Below are positions 20,365-32,900 of a stretch of DNA of 64,000 nucleotides, piece by piece. The position numbers and the translations under genes were made by a program. Origin of the DNA: Cephalotus follicularis (Eukaryota; Streptophyta; Magnoliopsida; Oxalidales; Cephalotaceae). The notes beneath the pieces were generated by a model. The model saw only the letters and a program-made list of their open reading frames with translations, had not been told where the DNA came from and made no database searches. Location: NCBI GenBank assembly GCA_001972305.1, contig BDDD01000722.1, positions 139,500-203,499 of the forward strand, written 5' to 3'. Each line of letters opens with the position of its first letter. Positions within the stretch are counted from its first letter, which is position 1.

Positions 20365-21830
20365 AACCGCTACCCATTGATTACGGAAGGAGTACCGTCG
20401 AAAACATAACCAGTACCGTCGAAAACATTCACAAGGGAAAGCGTATGAACATACAGAAGGAGAAATCGTCCCAATTACGTTTGAAGAGGGACAATCCTCT
20501 GGCCGATCCTCTGGCCATCCTAACACGCTGGTAAATATTGATGCCAATCCAGTACAAAATGCTACAGAGAATGAGCCTCTTGATGATAAAACTCACTCAT
20601 ATCCGCTTAATCCTGGAGCATCACGATTGAGGAATGAAGAAGTGTTTCCTCCTGGTTGGGGTGAAAAAACAGTCGTATTTCAGTGTCAAATAGAGGAAGA
20701 ACATGAGAACTTGGCACAACGTGTGAAATGGGAGACAAACCGTATTTTTGATCAAGTACGCAATCATTTTTCTGAAATGTCCAATTTAGAAAGTTGTGAT
20801 TGAATTTAGAATTTGTAAAATGTATTCAACGTATGAGTGTAGTGATTGAACCAAACCCAACAGTGCTTCAGAACTTCTCCTTAACTCGACTACCAGGAAC
20901 CATAAACCGTGTTATATCTAATAACATGTATCAATTACTTGTTGGTTTTAATCTACAAACCCTTGGAAATCCCAATGTTGCAATACCTTTAATATTGATC
21001 TAGCTTTGGTCAATCAACCAGAAGGATATCCACCAAATATTGGTCATAATGTTCAAATTCCTTCAACAGGACTCAATAATGTTAGACCAAATATTGGTCA
21101 CATAAATAACCAAGGGCAACAACTATTTCCCCTTCCTAATCTAATGCCTAATACCAATTTTGGACAGACTGAACCCAATAATGGTAATGAAGTAGGTTTT
21201 AATGGTAATAGACAAAATTTTGGTCAAGGAATCAATAATGGAGGAATGGGTATGATTCCGTCTGGATCGACTAATGGTCAAAATATTCCTAACACTTGTC
21301 CTCAAAATAACGGTTATTTTCATAATCCGAATAACTTAAACTAGAATTACCCCTTTACGGGTTACAATGTTCAAAACGGTCCTAATATAGTTCCTTGGGA
21401 TTATGGAGTACCATTTTCTCCACCTCAAAATAAGAACATTGTTGTTGATTTAAACAAGAGAGAGAAATTGGATGGCGAGAACTACGATATCTGGCGCCGT
21501 AAGATCCAATATCTCCTAAATGAGCAAGAGGTACTGGAAACTCTTGAGCTATCCATGGTTGAACATGAAAAAAGGCGATACCCCCCAACACCGCCATGAT
21601 CTTGATGCCTACCAAAATTGGGGCAAAAAAGATCATTGCGCGCGCTTTACTATGTTAAGCGGAATAATAAATGGTTTGATTGGTGAAATTGAAAAGTATC
21701 AAACGGTTAGTGAAATGTAGAGCACTTTCAAACTGAAATATGGAAGTATCACTGCAACCAAGCTACGTGTGTTAACTACGAGGTTTGTTATCTTCGCTTC
21801 GATTGCTTAGTTTGTAGTAAAATTTTAGTT
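20365..21830 (+). pseudogene. Element I gag relic
   Basis: Fragments in several frames. An Asn/Gly/Pro-rich N-terminal region (21006-21344, with repeated PNIGH and NNGG words) is followed by VVDLNKREKLDGENYDIWRRK at about 21435-21500, a copia gag N-terminal signature, and KIQYLLNEQEVLETL. Stops and shifts separate the pieces, and the zinc-knuckle region is not recognisable. The Asn-rich leader before the gag domain is unlike gag of elements A to C. Confidence 0.65.
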
Positions 21831-21839
21831 GCTCACTCT

Positions 21840-24800
21840 ATTCCTTTATGGACTATAGACTCGGGAGCAACTAACCATGTAACGAGAGACCAAGTCGGGT
21901 AAGTGGAGTTTCGTCGAATTCCATATGGAAGTAGAATACTCCTCATGGGAAATGGAACCAGTGTTACAGTGCTAGGAATTGGAACTCACAAGCTGGAAAT
22001 GCATGGAGGATGCACTCTATATCTTTATGATGTTTTGTTCGCTCCTAAAGTTCAACGAAATCTTATTTCAGTTTTAGTCTTGCTTGGTTTAGGTTTTAAG
22101 TTTGTGTTTTAATCTGAAGGTGTTCAATTTTATTTGGGTACTGTTTATTATGGACGTGATTTTATTTCGGATGGTTTAATGATTATGGATTTGGATTACT
22201 CTGGTTATAATAATGATTCTTTTTCATTATTGACTACTAGTGATGATGTTACTTCTAATTCTGTGATATGGCATGCTAGACTTGGCCATAGAGGTCAACA
22301 AAGGATGACAAGGTTAACTAGAGAAGGCATATTAGGTCAACTAACTGAAATTTTCCTACCTACTTGTGAACATTGTCTTGCATGGAAGTCCACTAGAAAA
22401 CCATTTGGAAAAGCCAAAATGGCATATATTCCTTTGCAATTAATTCACTCCGACATCTGTGGTCCAATGAGTGTGAAGGCAAGGCATGGGACTTCCTATT
22501 TTATCACATTTATAGATGACTATACACGTTATGGTCATGTTTATTTGATCTCCCACAAATCAGAAGCATTAGATTGCTTCAAACGATATCTAAAGGAGGT
22601 TGAAAATCAATTGGACAAAACAATTAAGGCTTTAAGAACTAACTGTGGGCGCGAGTATCTATATGAACAATTTAAAGTGCTCTATGAAGAAAAAAGGAAT
22701 CCTTAGTTAATTAACCATTCATGGTAATTCGTAGCAAAATAGTTTTGCAGAGAGAAGGAATCGTACCTTGTTGAATATGGTTAGGTCAATTATGGCGTAA
22801 TCAAATCTCCTGATATCCTATTGGGGAGATGCACTTTTGACTACCACCTATGTTCTTAACCGAGTACTTTCCAAGTCAGTACCTTCCACCCCATATGAAT
22901 TACGGACAGTCGAAAAGCCTAACTTAGGCAATTTGCGGCCTTGGGGATCAACAACTTTTGTTCACAATACCTTTTATAAGTATAGAAAGTTAGATCATAG
23001 AGGAAAGAAACGTATCTTTATAAGATACTCCGAACACTCAAAAGGGTATGATTCATTGTTGAACAACTTGATTGAAGTGCGACTGAAATTGAGTCACGAT
23101 ATGTAGATTTTCTTAAAGATGATTTTCCAAGCAGAGGTGAAGTAAATAGAGAAACTGAACTCTATGAAATGGAAGAGCAAAATGAAGGCATACCTAGTAG
23201 CATAGTGATAGTGGGAGTGACTCATTACCTATTGGATTAGTTTCATTAGATGAGAATTCTCAAGAACCTCAACTACGCAAAAGTCAATGTGAAAAAATTC
23301 CCCGTCGTCGTTTTGAGATTGAAGGGGAAGCCTTCATGATTGTAGCACATGATGATGCTGAACCTAAAACAGTTCAAGAGGCTCTTTCATCCCCTGCTTC
23401 AAAAGAGTGGATTAATGCAATGAATGATGAAATGGAGTCAATGAGAACAAACCATGTCTAGGACTTGGTTGACCTACTTCTTGTGCGTTAGACTATTGGG
23501 AACAAATGGGTTCTAAAACTTAAGCTCAAAGTGAATGATTCAATTGAAAGGTACAAGGCTCACCTTATTGCAAAAGGCTATACCTAACAATATGGTATTT
23601 GACTATGAGGAAACCTTCTCATAGGTAGTAAGGTTTGCCTCAATTTTATTCTGGCTATTGTCGCTTATTTAGACTTGGAATTTTATCAAATATATATTAA
23701 AATTGCATTCCTCAATGGAGAATTGGAGGAAGAGATTTATATAGATCAACCAATTGGCTTTGTGGCAGAGGGTTAGGAGCGCAAGGTTTGCAATCTCGAA
23801 AGATCCCTATATGGTCTACAGCAATCATCCAGACAGTGGTATCTAAGGTTTCATTAAGCCATTAGCGATAATGGGTTTACAATGCTCAATAAAGACCATT
23901 GTGTGTATGTTAAACGATCCAAAGAAAGTTTCCTCTTATTGTCTTTGTATGTTGATGATATTTTTTTGGCTGTGAATGACAAGGAGATGATTGTCGCCAC
24001 TAAAGAATGGCTATCTTCTAATTTGGACATGAAGGACATGGGTTAATCAAATTATGTGCTCGGAATTTAGATCTTTAGGGATCGTTCAAGAAAACATCTC
24101 GATTTGTCTCAAGAGATATACATTAAGAAAATTCTTGAACGCTTCCAGATGTAAAATAGCAAACCCATGGACTCCCTTGTCGCAACAGGCATAACCTTGA
24201 ATCTTGATATATGTTCTAAGACTCCAAAAGACAAAGAAAAGATGGCCCAAGTACCCTATGCTAGTGTATTTTGTAGCCTGATGTACGCTATGATGTGTAC
24301 ACACCCTGACATATGTTAATTACGTTGTTGGATTGGTTAGTAGATTTCAATCAAATCCTGGACTTGCTCATTGAAAAGCGGTCAAGAGAATACTTATGTA
24401 CTTGAAAGGAACGGAGGACTATATGCTTTGCTATAAGGGATTAGATTTGCGCTTAGTTGGATATAATGACTTAGACCAGCGTAAATCAACCTCAAGATAT
24501 GCATTCTTCCTTAGCAATGGTGCTATCACTTAGAGTAGCAAGAAGCAATCCTACATAGCTTTATCCACCATGGAAGCGGAATTATAGCCTGTTCAGCAAT
24601 GGTACAAGAGGCTGTTTGGTTAAGAAGATTCTTTGGCCACCTTGGAGCCATCAGTGATGCTAATGATCCATTGAAGATCCATTGTGATAGTATGGCAGCT
24701 TTTGCCTATGCAAAAGATCTAAAATATCATGGAAAAGCCAAACACATTGATATTAAATATCATTTCATTCGAGATATGGTTGCATAAGAAGAAGTGGCCC

Positions 24801-24900
24801 TAAAATTCATTTCTTCTGATCATATGATCGCAGATCTTTTAACAAAGCCCATTAGTGGAAATACTTTCAAAGCTTTCGTTAAGGCTTAGGACTTCGAAGA
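21840..24900 (+). pseudogene. Element I pol relic (protease, integrase, RT, RNase H)
   Basis: Protease motif WTIDSGATNHV at about 21850; GAG-pre-integrase WHARLGHRG at about 22270 and CEHCLAWKST; integrase start LIHSDICGP at about 22440 with DDYTRYGHVY; RT with LSLYVDDIFLAV near 23940; RNase H with CDSMAAFAYAKD, HIDIKYHFIRD and DLLTKP up to about 24850. Numerous TAG/TAA codons (several look like CAG to TAG or TGG to TAG changes) and frameshifts make it non-functional. The catalytic words remain readable, so the assignment is firm. Confidence 0.85.
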
Positions 24901-25956
24901 ATGTAATGACATGACTTTCAGTGGATCACTAGATGTAATAGAGATATTGTTAAATAAACGATATTTCTTTTATGATAATGTCATAACATTAGTTATAAGC
25001 ACATATATTTTTACCATAGTTATGGTAAATTAAGGTATGTCAATAGGCCTAAATCGGCTTACTCACACAACTGATCTCCTTTGGCTCTTGGTAGAGTGAG
25101 CAAAGATGAGACACTTAAATGAAATCTCATCTTGGTAGGAGCCAAGATGAGATACTTCATATTCTTAGGTATCGAATGGATATTCCCACAATCTATAGCC
25201 TATTGTGTTAGCCAAACGTGAGATCTTATTTTGGCACCTTAAATGGTGAACAAATAGAGAACTCAAGTTAGTCACTTAAGTTAGCAATTAGACTAAGATA
25301 TATATGGTGTTAAAGAGAGACATACGCTTTTTTCATAAAGAGAACTCCACCATAGCATGTATTTCATACTACATGTAATGGCGACTGAAATAATGGAGGT
25401 GAGTGAATGAATCTCTGCTTCATCACTATATGAGTCTTATATACGGGTCATATATTTTGACTCAAAATTATGCCCTTTGTAACCTTCTGACTATGTTATA
25501 AAGTGAGGACTTGATGTTTGCTACTTTGTTTTGTTACCTATGACCAAGTGATCTTCGGTATAAAGGGACAATGCTGGGAAATCGGTTAATTCTTATTGAC
25601 ATGAGGGAAAAGGGAAGATCATTCGATAACACATTCATGTGTGTTATACTCACTGCTTACAGGTTGTGTTGCTTATTGAGTTGCGACAAAATCGTGAGTA
25701 TAGTGACAAAATGGGGTTAAGTATAGTTATTTTTTAGGGATTAGAGATACTCAATCCAATGTGGTCAAACGAGTTTGGGGCATATCGAGACACAATTTTT
25801 TTTTTTAGGATGTCATAGGCTATTTCGCATAGTGCTTCAAATTACAGGTGTAATCGACGGTCGCACGATCCATTAGGTAGTATGAATAGACTCAATGATA
25901 AATTTGATGAGAGAGACACACAATTGTGTTGTACCCACTAACGTGTGATTGGGAGA
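24901..25956 (+). other. Element I non-coding 3' region
   Basis: No open frame. Two halves contain related phrases about GAGATGAGACACTT and TGAGATACTT. It ends in the polypurine tract at 25945-25956. Confidence 0.55.
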
Positions 25957-26580
25957 TGTTAATAAATGGCTAGTAAATACACCCATTAGTGGTGTGTATG
26001 TTACAAGTTTTACATCCATTAGTAATGGTGGGTGTTACAAGAGTTACAAAGTTAGTAACTACATCTATTAGTGATGTGTATGTTACAAATGTTACACCCA
26101 TTAGTAATGGTGGGTGTTACAAGAGTTACAAAGCTAGTAACTACATCCTAGTGATGCGTATGTTGCGATGCGTATGTTACAAGAGTTACACCTATTAATA
26201 ATGGTGGGAGTTACTAGAGTTACAAACTCTTATAACTTCTCAACTTAATGGCTTGAGTAATGGGGATGTAATGGAAGAGATTTCAAGGGTTTCTTCCCAT
26301 TCCACCTCCTATAAATAGATGGTAGTTTCTCCCATTATATATATGCAATACCAAGGCATAATAGAACTCTCTTCCATATTGAGGTCTGTAAATAACTTTT
26401 GTGCTGTGGAATCTAACTTTTGCTCTAGTAGCATGAGTTTACCGACAAGCAACGTGAAATAACTCGGACACATACTCCGGAAGAATGATTTTTGAGACTG
26501 CAAGATGTTAGTACGTGATTGTATAGTTTAACGCTTCCGTAGCTCATTATTTTCTACAGGAAGAAAACATAGTTTCAACA
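25957..26580 (+). repeat. Element I 3' LTR with internal minisatellite
   Basis: Begins TGTTAATAAATGG directly after the polypurine tract and ends TTTCAACA. From about 25980 to 26230 it carries about three imperfect copies of a unit of roughly 80 bp built of CATTAGTAATGGTGGGTGTT, ACAAGAGTTACAAAG and ATTAGTGATGTGTATG. Confidence 0.75.
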
Positions 26581-26602
26581 TAGATTTTTTATATTAACTA
26601 AC

Positions 26603-27016
26603 TTACAACTTCTTCAATATCATGACTAACAAAGCCGATGAGATTATATTAAACATCAACAATACAAAAGCTATAGACTTTACACTACCAACAACACTCG
26701 AAACAACCTCATTCATCCCTTTAACCTTTTCATAATTCTTGCATTCCTCTTTCAGTGTTATACTCTCCCTTTTCAGCTTCAATTTTTCTTTAACCAAATT
26801 TTCTTGCATTGGAGATGGTCCAATAGTGCATACATTCGTCGCATCAATCATGGGCGAACACCAACCTACAAACCTGTGCTTTCTTATCTTCACAATAGTA
26901 GTAGAGTTTCACTTTTTTCTTTTCTCTTTCCACAATAGAGCCCTTCCCACAATTACAATATTTGGTATAAAATTTCAAACTCTCACAGTTGCTTTCATTG
27001 ACACTAGACGAAGACA
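26603..27016 (-). pseudogene. GRF-type zinc-finger-like small protein, frameshifted
   Basis: On the minus strand an ATG at about 27016 opens MSSSSVNESNCES, then YTKYCNCGKGS and KVKLYYYCE. A shift near 26895 moves the frame to KHRFVGWCSP, and the second frame runs to 26603 with a Lys/Glu-rich coiled coil (NLVKEKLKLKRESI) and a hydrophobic C-terminal tail (FVLLMFNIISSALLVMIL). CxCG, the C and the FxGW-type words, coiled coil and membrane tail resemble the small plant GRF-finger proteins that are common near transposons. Without the shift it would be about 135 aa. The family call is tentative. Confidence 0.45.
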
Positions 27017-28029
27017 TGGTTTTATCTACAAGACAAATTACTTAACTAATCAACAATTCAAACATTATAATATGAGTCATGCCACTGCTGCATAACACAG
27101 TTGATAAATTGCTAGAGAATTCAAGTACTAATTAAAAGCGTATTCAATATTTTCATTAGCTATTACATTCAAAATTACAGACAAGATATTAGCTAAGCAT
27201 GATTTTTTATTAACTTTTATGAATTCAATACAAAAAATATTTATAATTGTAAATATTTCAATCAATTTAAATTAATTATCAATCAAACCCAAGTTAAACC
27301 AACAAAGTTACTGTAACAGTTGGTAATTTGCATATTATCATCAATTCATTAACACGGGGTATATTGCAGTCAGTTATTAAGATCATCAATGCCTAAGAAT
27401 ATATTGCAGTAAGTGCTTGTAATATGTTAAGATCATGAAAAAAAATATAAAACATGGTAAGTATAGTTCCTTTGATCTATCATTTTGGGTAAAATTTTCT
27501 AACTTAAAAAGCGTAAGAATCTAACCTCAAATAACTTGTTAATTTAGCATAGATTTATAATGTAGTAATCAATTTCATCATGGCAAGAACAATTTTAAAA
27601 AAAAATTAAAAGAACCTGAGTGACACACGCACAACTGAGGATGACGAACACCGGTTATGCCGACAACTAGCACCGGTTGGTGACGCTGACGATAGAGGAT
27701 AAGTTACTTCGAAGATTGAGATGATTATGACATGAGAGAGAGAGAGAGAGAGAGAGAGACGTTAATATATAGTGAGTGCGAGATAGTGTGAGGAGATAAA
27801 TAATTTAGGTACTTTTTTAAAAAGTAATAGTTTGATATTGACTTTGACTAATTTAGTATCTTTTTTTGTTTGATAGTTTAATACCATCACAGAGATTTGA
27901 ATAAAAATATCAAAAAAAAAAAAAATATAAAAATATGGATTAACGTATCTTTGAAATCAAATAAAAAATGAATTTTTCTTTGTTGCTTATATATGTGGGC
28001 ATCACAAAAATGTTATTAACAGTATATAC
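27017..28029. other. AT-rich spacer with GA microsatellite
   Basis: No gene seen. A pure (GA)n tract lies at about 27734-27759. Poly-A runs near 27910. Confidence 0.6.
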
Positions 28030-28441
28030 GTGATAGTAAAAACCAAATAAAATAAAGAGTGTTGGTATATTTTGTGTTTAGGTAGCAATGAGTTTTTCTC
28101 TATTAGAGATTTTATTACTAAGTGGATTATAGGCAGTTCCCTTTAATATATAATTGTGATTTCTTTATCCACAGAGACAGATGCTTGAGAACATGAGAAG
28201 TTAACGTTAATTTTTATAACTGTCTTGTCCCTCATTGCTCCCATTCACATGTACCTCTCTAATAGGACTGTAAACCATGTCAAACCCCACTGAGCCAACT
28301 TGGTCAAAAACACTCATATATTTACTCAATTAATAGATAATAAACAATATGAAAATAAATTTTATTAATCAACACAACTTTATAGTGCAATGTTATTTGA
28401 CCTTTGCAATATTGAGGGCTATTAGGCCACCCAAACTAATA
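28030..28441 (-). repeat. Element C 3' LTR
   Basis: Matches 58370-58590 plus 61843-61956 with moderate divergence (shared TAACTGTCTT.TCCCTCATTG, CCATGTCAAACCCCACT, TAATAAACAATAT). The adjoining polypurine tract, minus-strand CCAAGTGGGAGAT, lies at about 28441-28453. The left boundary is uncertain by some tens of bases. Confidence 0.75.
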
Positions 28442-28519
28442 TCTCCCACTTGGCCAATTAGACCATGATCATTTACAAACAATTCTCATATTTTGAACAA
28501 GTCGACTAAATTCTTCAAA

Positions 28520-31247
28520 TCCAATTGTCTTTGTCAACGGATCTGCTATCATTCTTTTGATGATACATAATGAATTTCTATTTCATTCTTTTGAACCATA
28601 TCAAGTACAAAATAATATTTTTTTTTTGGAACTGAATCACATAATAATATTGATACTCAATATTTTGCCTTTTGTACCAAACTCACCATTTTTTATTGTG
28701 CTTAATGTTGCTTGATTATCACATAGCAAAGTCATTGGCCCAAAAGTTATTTGCTTGATATACAAATCAGCTAAAAATCTTTTTATCCAAACGACCTCAG
28801 ATGCTACATTAGTATAAGCAATATATTCAGCTTCCATTGTGCTTTTAGCTACACAAGTTTGTTTTTTACTACACCAAGAAATAGCACCTCCCCCTAAGAG
28901 GAACACATAAGCAGAAGTGCATTTTTAATCACGACTGTCAAGTGAATTATAATTGGCATCAGAATGACCAAGAACTTTTAATTCATTAACTTTGTTTTCA
29001 TAAGTCCATGTATGACTCTTTGTGCCTTTTAGATACCTCAAAATTCCTTTTACTGCTGTCCAATGTGTTTCACCAGGATTACTTTGAAATTTGCTTACTA
29101 GACTGACTGCAAAACTAATGTCTGGTCTTGTACACAATATAGCATACATAATAGATCCCACCGCTTAGGCATATGGTTTATTAGCCAATTTTCGCTTCTC
29201 TTCTTCATTTGTTGGGCACATGTCTTTTGACAAAATTGTATGTGTGTGAATAGGTGTATCCATAGGATTTGAACTTTCCATATTAAAGCATCTTAGTATG
29301 TTATCAATATACTGCTCCTGAGACAGTTTAAGAATTTTTGATTTTCTGTCTCTAATTATTTGAATGCCCAACACATAAGAAGCTACACCTAAGTCTTTCA
29401 TTTCAAATTGAGAATTTAAAAAATATTTCACATTATTAATATAGATTAAATTATTTCCAGCAATCAAGATATCATCTACATACAAAAACAAAATCATAAA
29501 ATCACTCTCATTATTCCAATAATATACACAAAGATCATAATCATTAGATTTAAAACCAAATTGAGTAATCGCATTATTGAAAGTGTAGTACCATTGTCTT
29601 GAAGACTGTTTTAACCCATATAAAGGTTTTTTTAAGCTTGTGTAGCTTATCTTCTTTTCCTTCAATTATGAAACCACTTGATTGTTGCATAAAAATTACT
29701 TCTTTTAATTCTCCATTTAGAAAATCTGTTTTAACATCCATTTAATATAATTGTAAATCTAATGCAGCAACAATGGACATAACAATTCTAATAGATGAAA
29801 ATTTTGCTGTAGGAGAATAAGTTTCTTCATAATCTAGGCCAGGTTTTTTGGTGAATCCCTTAGGAACTAACATTGCTTTGTATTTTTCAATTGTTCCATC
29901 ACATTTGAATTTTCTTTTGAGAATCCATTTACAACCAATTGCTTTTCTATCTTTTGGTAAATCTACTAATCCCCACACATCGTTTTTTAATATAGAATAT
30001 AGTTCTTCTTGTACAGCTTGTTTCCATTTTATTGAGTGTGAAGATTAAAAAGCTTCTTCAATTGTTAATGGCTCTTCAAAATCTTCTTCATTTATTAGTG
30101 TATAGTAATCTTTTAACTTATTGGACGGATTTCTTTCTCTTTGTATTCTTCCAAGAGTGTCATAAGGATTTTTACCAGGTTCTATTAAAAAATAAGTGTT
30201 AGGAGTTTCACTAGAACTTTCTTCTTCTTTTTTTTTTTTTGGAAATTTCAAAAATTTCTATCAATTTATTAGGATTCCTTGTATCAATTTCTTCTTTTAA
30301 AAATATGGCATCTCTACTTTCGATGACACTTATAGATCCATTATTATGATAAATAATAAATTTATAGCCTTTAGAGTTTTGAGGATATCCAATAAAAGTT
30401 CCTTCAATGGTCTTACTATCTAGTTTATTTCTAGAATGAGGTGAAATTAATATATGAGCTGAAGAACCCCAAACTTTTAAGTTTTCAAATTTTGGTTTTC
30501 TTCCCGTTCTTAATTCATGTGGATTTTTATTATGAGTTTTAGTAGGAACTAAATTTAGTAAATATTGAGCAGTACTAATTGCTTCTTCCCAAAATTCTTT
30601 TTCAACTGATGAATGACTCAATAAAGATCTACACATATCAAGAAGGGTTCTAATACGTCTTCAGCAACACCGTTTTGTTGATATGTATAGCTTATTAAAG
30701 TTTGATATACAATTTCATTATCTTTTAACAAATCACCAAGTAATTCTAACATATATTCACCACCGCGATCTAATCTTAAAATTTTAATACTTCTTCCCAA
30801 TTGATTTTTAACTTCCTTTTTATACTCTTGAAATTTTTCTAATCCTTTTTATACTCTTGAAAATTTTCAAATACTTCAGATTTTTTATGCGTCAAATATA
30901 TATATCCAAATCCAAAGTAATTATATATAAAAGTGACAAAATACCCCATACCTCTGTGCATTTTAACATTTAATGGTCCACATACATCACTATGAATAAT
31001 TGTTAAAAGTTCATTAGACCTTTATCTTTTCGGAAAATGAAGTCTAGTCATTTTCCATGTAAGCACAATTCACAAGTAGAGAAATTAGTATTTATGTTTG
31101 GTATTGATCATATACTTACCATTTTTTTCATTTTAATTTTATTTATGTGGCCTAATCTCATATGCCAAATAAAAGGATTATCAACAAATAAACAATCATC
31201 CATGCAATCGATATAAGTAGAAGAACTTGCTAGTGCATTATTATTTA
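28520..31247 (-). pseudogene. Element C pol, 3' part (integrase, RT, RNase H)
   Basis: Minus strand from right to left: GAG-pre-integrase IWHMRLGHINK near 31150; integrase with LDRGGEY and TYQQNGVAED around 30680-30770 and its C-terminal region at 30211-30636; RT with GCKWILKRK (about 29930), KPLYGLKQSSRQWY (about 29610) and FLYVDDILIAGN (about 29470); RNase H with [20 protein letters not shown] and [13 protein letters not shown] (28637-28906). Stops near 29163, 28922 and 29740 and shifts make it inactive. All catalytic words of RT remain recognisable. Confidence 0.87.
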
Positions 31248-32228
31248 GGGTAAATTACACAAAAACACTTGAATTTTATCTCCGTTGACACTTTAGTACA
31301 TGAAGATTACAAAATGACAAAATCACACACATTATTAATGTTGTTAACGGAAATTGCTAAATACAATACTACCTTTATATTAAAAAAATATGCACTTAGT
31401 GTATTTTAAAACAATTTCCTTTCTTTTTTTATTTTCTTCATCCTTTTCTTATCTCATTTCTTCTCCCCTTTTTTATTTTCTATTCTTCTTTACCCCTTTT
31501 TCTTCTTTGGTCGCACCCAACACCACCCTCTTCACTATTTCTCAAATCTCAGTTTCCTCTCCATGCTTTCCCTCCCTCACCAAACCACACAAACAATGGG
31601 ATCCATACCAGATTTGCGTTCAAAACTCTCAGGTTTGGATAGAGGAAGGGCGGTGATGGACGTCTGGATAGTGCGTGGCTGCTTGTGCATGGTGTACACT
31701 TGGGTGATTGGTTGGAGGTTGTTTTTTATGGCAGTGGAATTTTTTTATGTGGGTATGCTTTGTGGGTTTTGGTTTTTCAGGGTGTTTTGAGGTTGTGGTT
31801 TGGTTGTGGGTTTTTGTTTAGGGCAGTGGTTTTTGTTTAACAGTGGCTACTTGTTGGTAATTTAGGCACTGGATAAGGCTTTGGTTATAGGTTTAGGGGT
31901 TGTGTTTGGCTGAGCATTTGGTGGAGGTGAAGGGTTGTTTTGATGGAGCTGGGTTCATGTGGGGGTGTGAGTGGAGCTGGTGAAAATGGCTCTGCGTGTT
32001 CGGTGGCTATGGAGATGAGTTGAAGGGTTACTTTTGGTATTAACAAAATGTTATTAATATAATGCTGACGTGACGGTGAAAAACTAACGGATCAACTAAT
32101 AGCCGATTAACGGCAGGTGTCTAACTGTCTACCAAACAGCATCATAAGTGTCAAAGTTTCTGTTTTGAATCTTCAGGTGCTAAAGTGTCAACGGAGATAA
32201 AATTCAGGTGTTTTTGTGTAATTTGCCC
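31248..32228. mobile_element. Non-autonomous Mutator-like element (MULE), 981 bp
   Basis: Perfect 9-bp target duplication TATTATTTA at 31239-31247 and 32229-32237, the length typical of Mutator elements. Ends are long inverted repeats: GGGTAAATTACACAAAAACA and continuing, with few mismatches, for about 60 bp to CTTTAG.AC.TGAAGATT. The interior has only short frames (31390-31656 and 31563-31790) and no MURA-type transposase. The pyrimidine-rich then GT-rich interior is of unknown origin; captured host sequence is possible but not shown. Confidence 0.92.
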
Positions 32229-32237
32229 TATTATTTA

Positions 32238-32344
32238 TGGAAGCAAAAACATTCAAACGAAAAAACCCATCAAATATAGTACCCCAAATAAGAATCCTAC
32301 CATGCTTCCCAATTGAAACTTTACCAGAAAGAAAACGCACCTCA
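32238..32344 (-). pseudogene. Element C pol fragment between MULE and element D
   Basis: About 35 codons: EVRFLSGKVSIGKHGRILI... and GFFRLNVFASINN, the segment linking protease to GAG-pre-integrase. It continues in frame with DDKGFEV at 56712 once element D and one CCTCA copy are removed, and with NNALASSSTYIDC at 31238 once the MULE is removed. The CCTCA copy is 32340-32344. Confidence 0.85.
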
Positions 32345-32819
32345 TGTGACGACCGACCCCGACGAGAGTCCTTGGACTTCACCGGAGCCAGTCGGCACAG
32401 TGGCGTCCAGTCCCGAGGAGAGCCTTGTGCCTTCACCAGGATGGGGCGTCACGCTGCTGCTACTGAGCTCTCAAAATCTATCTTAACTTAATCTTCTTAA
32501 AGCTTAGCTTAACATAAAACTTCTTCTCGGGTGGCATAAAGGTAAAATATAAAAGATATAAACTTCCCGAGGACACACTCCAACCACGAGCTTCCCTCCT
32601 CTTCCCTTCTCTCAAGAGCTTCTTATATACATAATCCTTACCAGAGCACCAAAACGCACAGCATAACTAACTTAAAACACTGTAGCGTTAGAAAAATAAT
32701 ATTTTAATCTGCCACACGAAACCTTGAGGTCGGTCTCAGACCTCTCTTCCTTTATCTCTTGACACTCCCATCCGAGGACCCGACTTCAAGCTACACATAC
32801 ATACATATATATATATATA

Positions 32820-32884
<65 letters not shown>

Positions 32885-32900
32885 ATCCGAGGACTCCTTG
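32345..32900 (-). repeat. Element D 3' LTR, piece 1
   Basis: Corresponds to 54374-54860 of the 5' LTR. The (TA)n tract at about 32806-32882 is expanded to about 75 bp; the 5' LTR has only about 15 bp there. It ends at G's left target-site copy CCTTG (32896-32900). Confidence 0.85.

Larger units (their letters stand above)
20316..26580 (+). mobile_element. Element I: decayed Ty1/copia retrotransposon
   Basis: Plus-strand copia domain order gag, protease, integrase, reverse transcriptase, RNase H, followed by about 1 kb of non-coding sequence, a polypurine tract (GTGATTGGGAGA, 25945-25956) and a 624-bp 3' LTR. Many stops and shifts break every domain. The sequence just inside the left end (TTTGGCATGCCCGGTGGGAC) is not the tRNA-iMet site seen in the other elements. 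Confidence 0.8.

Noticed and set aside
31390..31790. Two overlapping frames inside the MULE as a captured gene
   Set aside because: Short, low-complexity (Phe/Ser-rich, then Gly/Val/Trp-rich) and not recognisable; reported only as a possibility to check.
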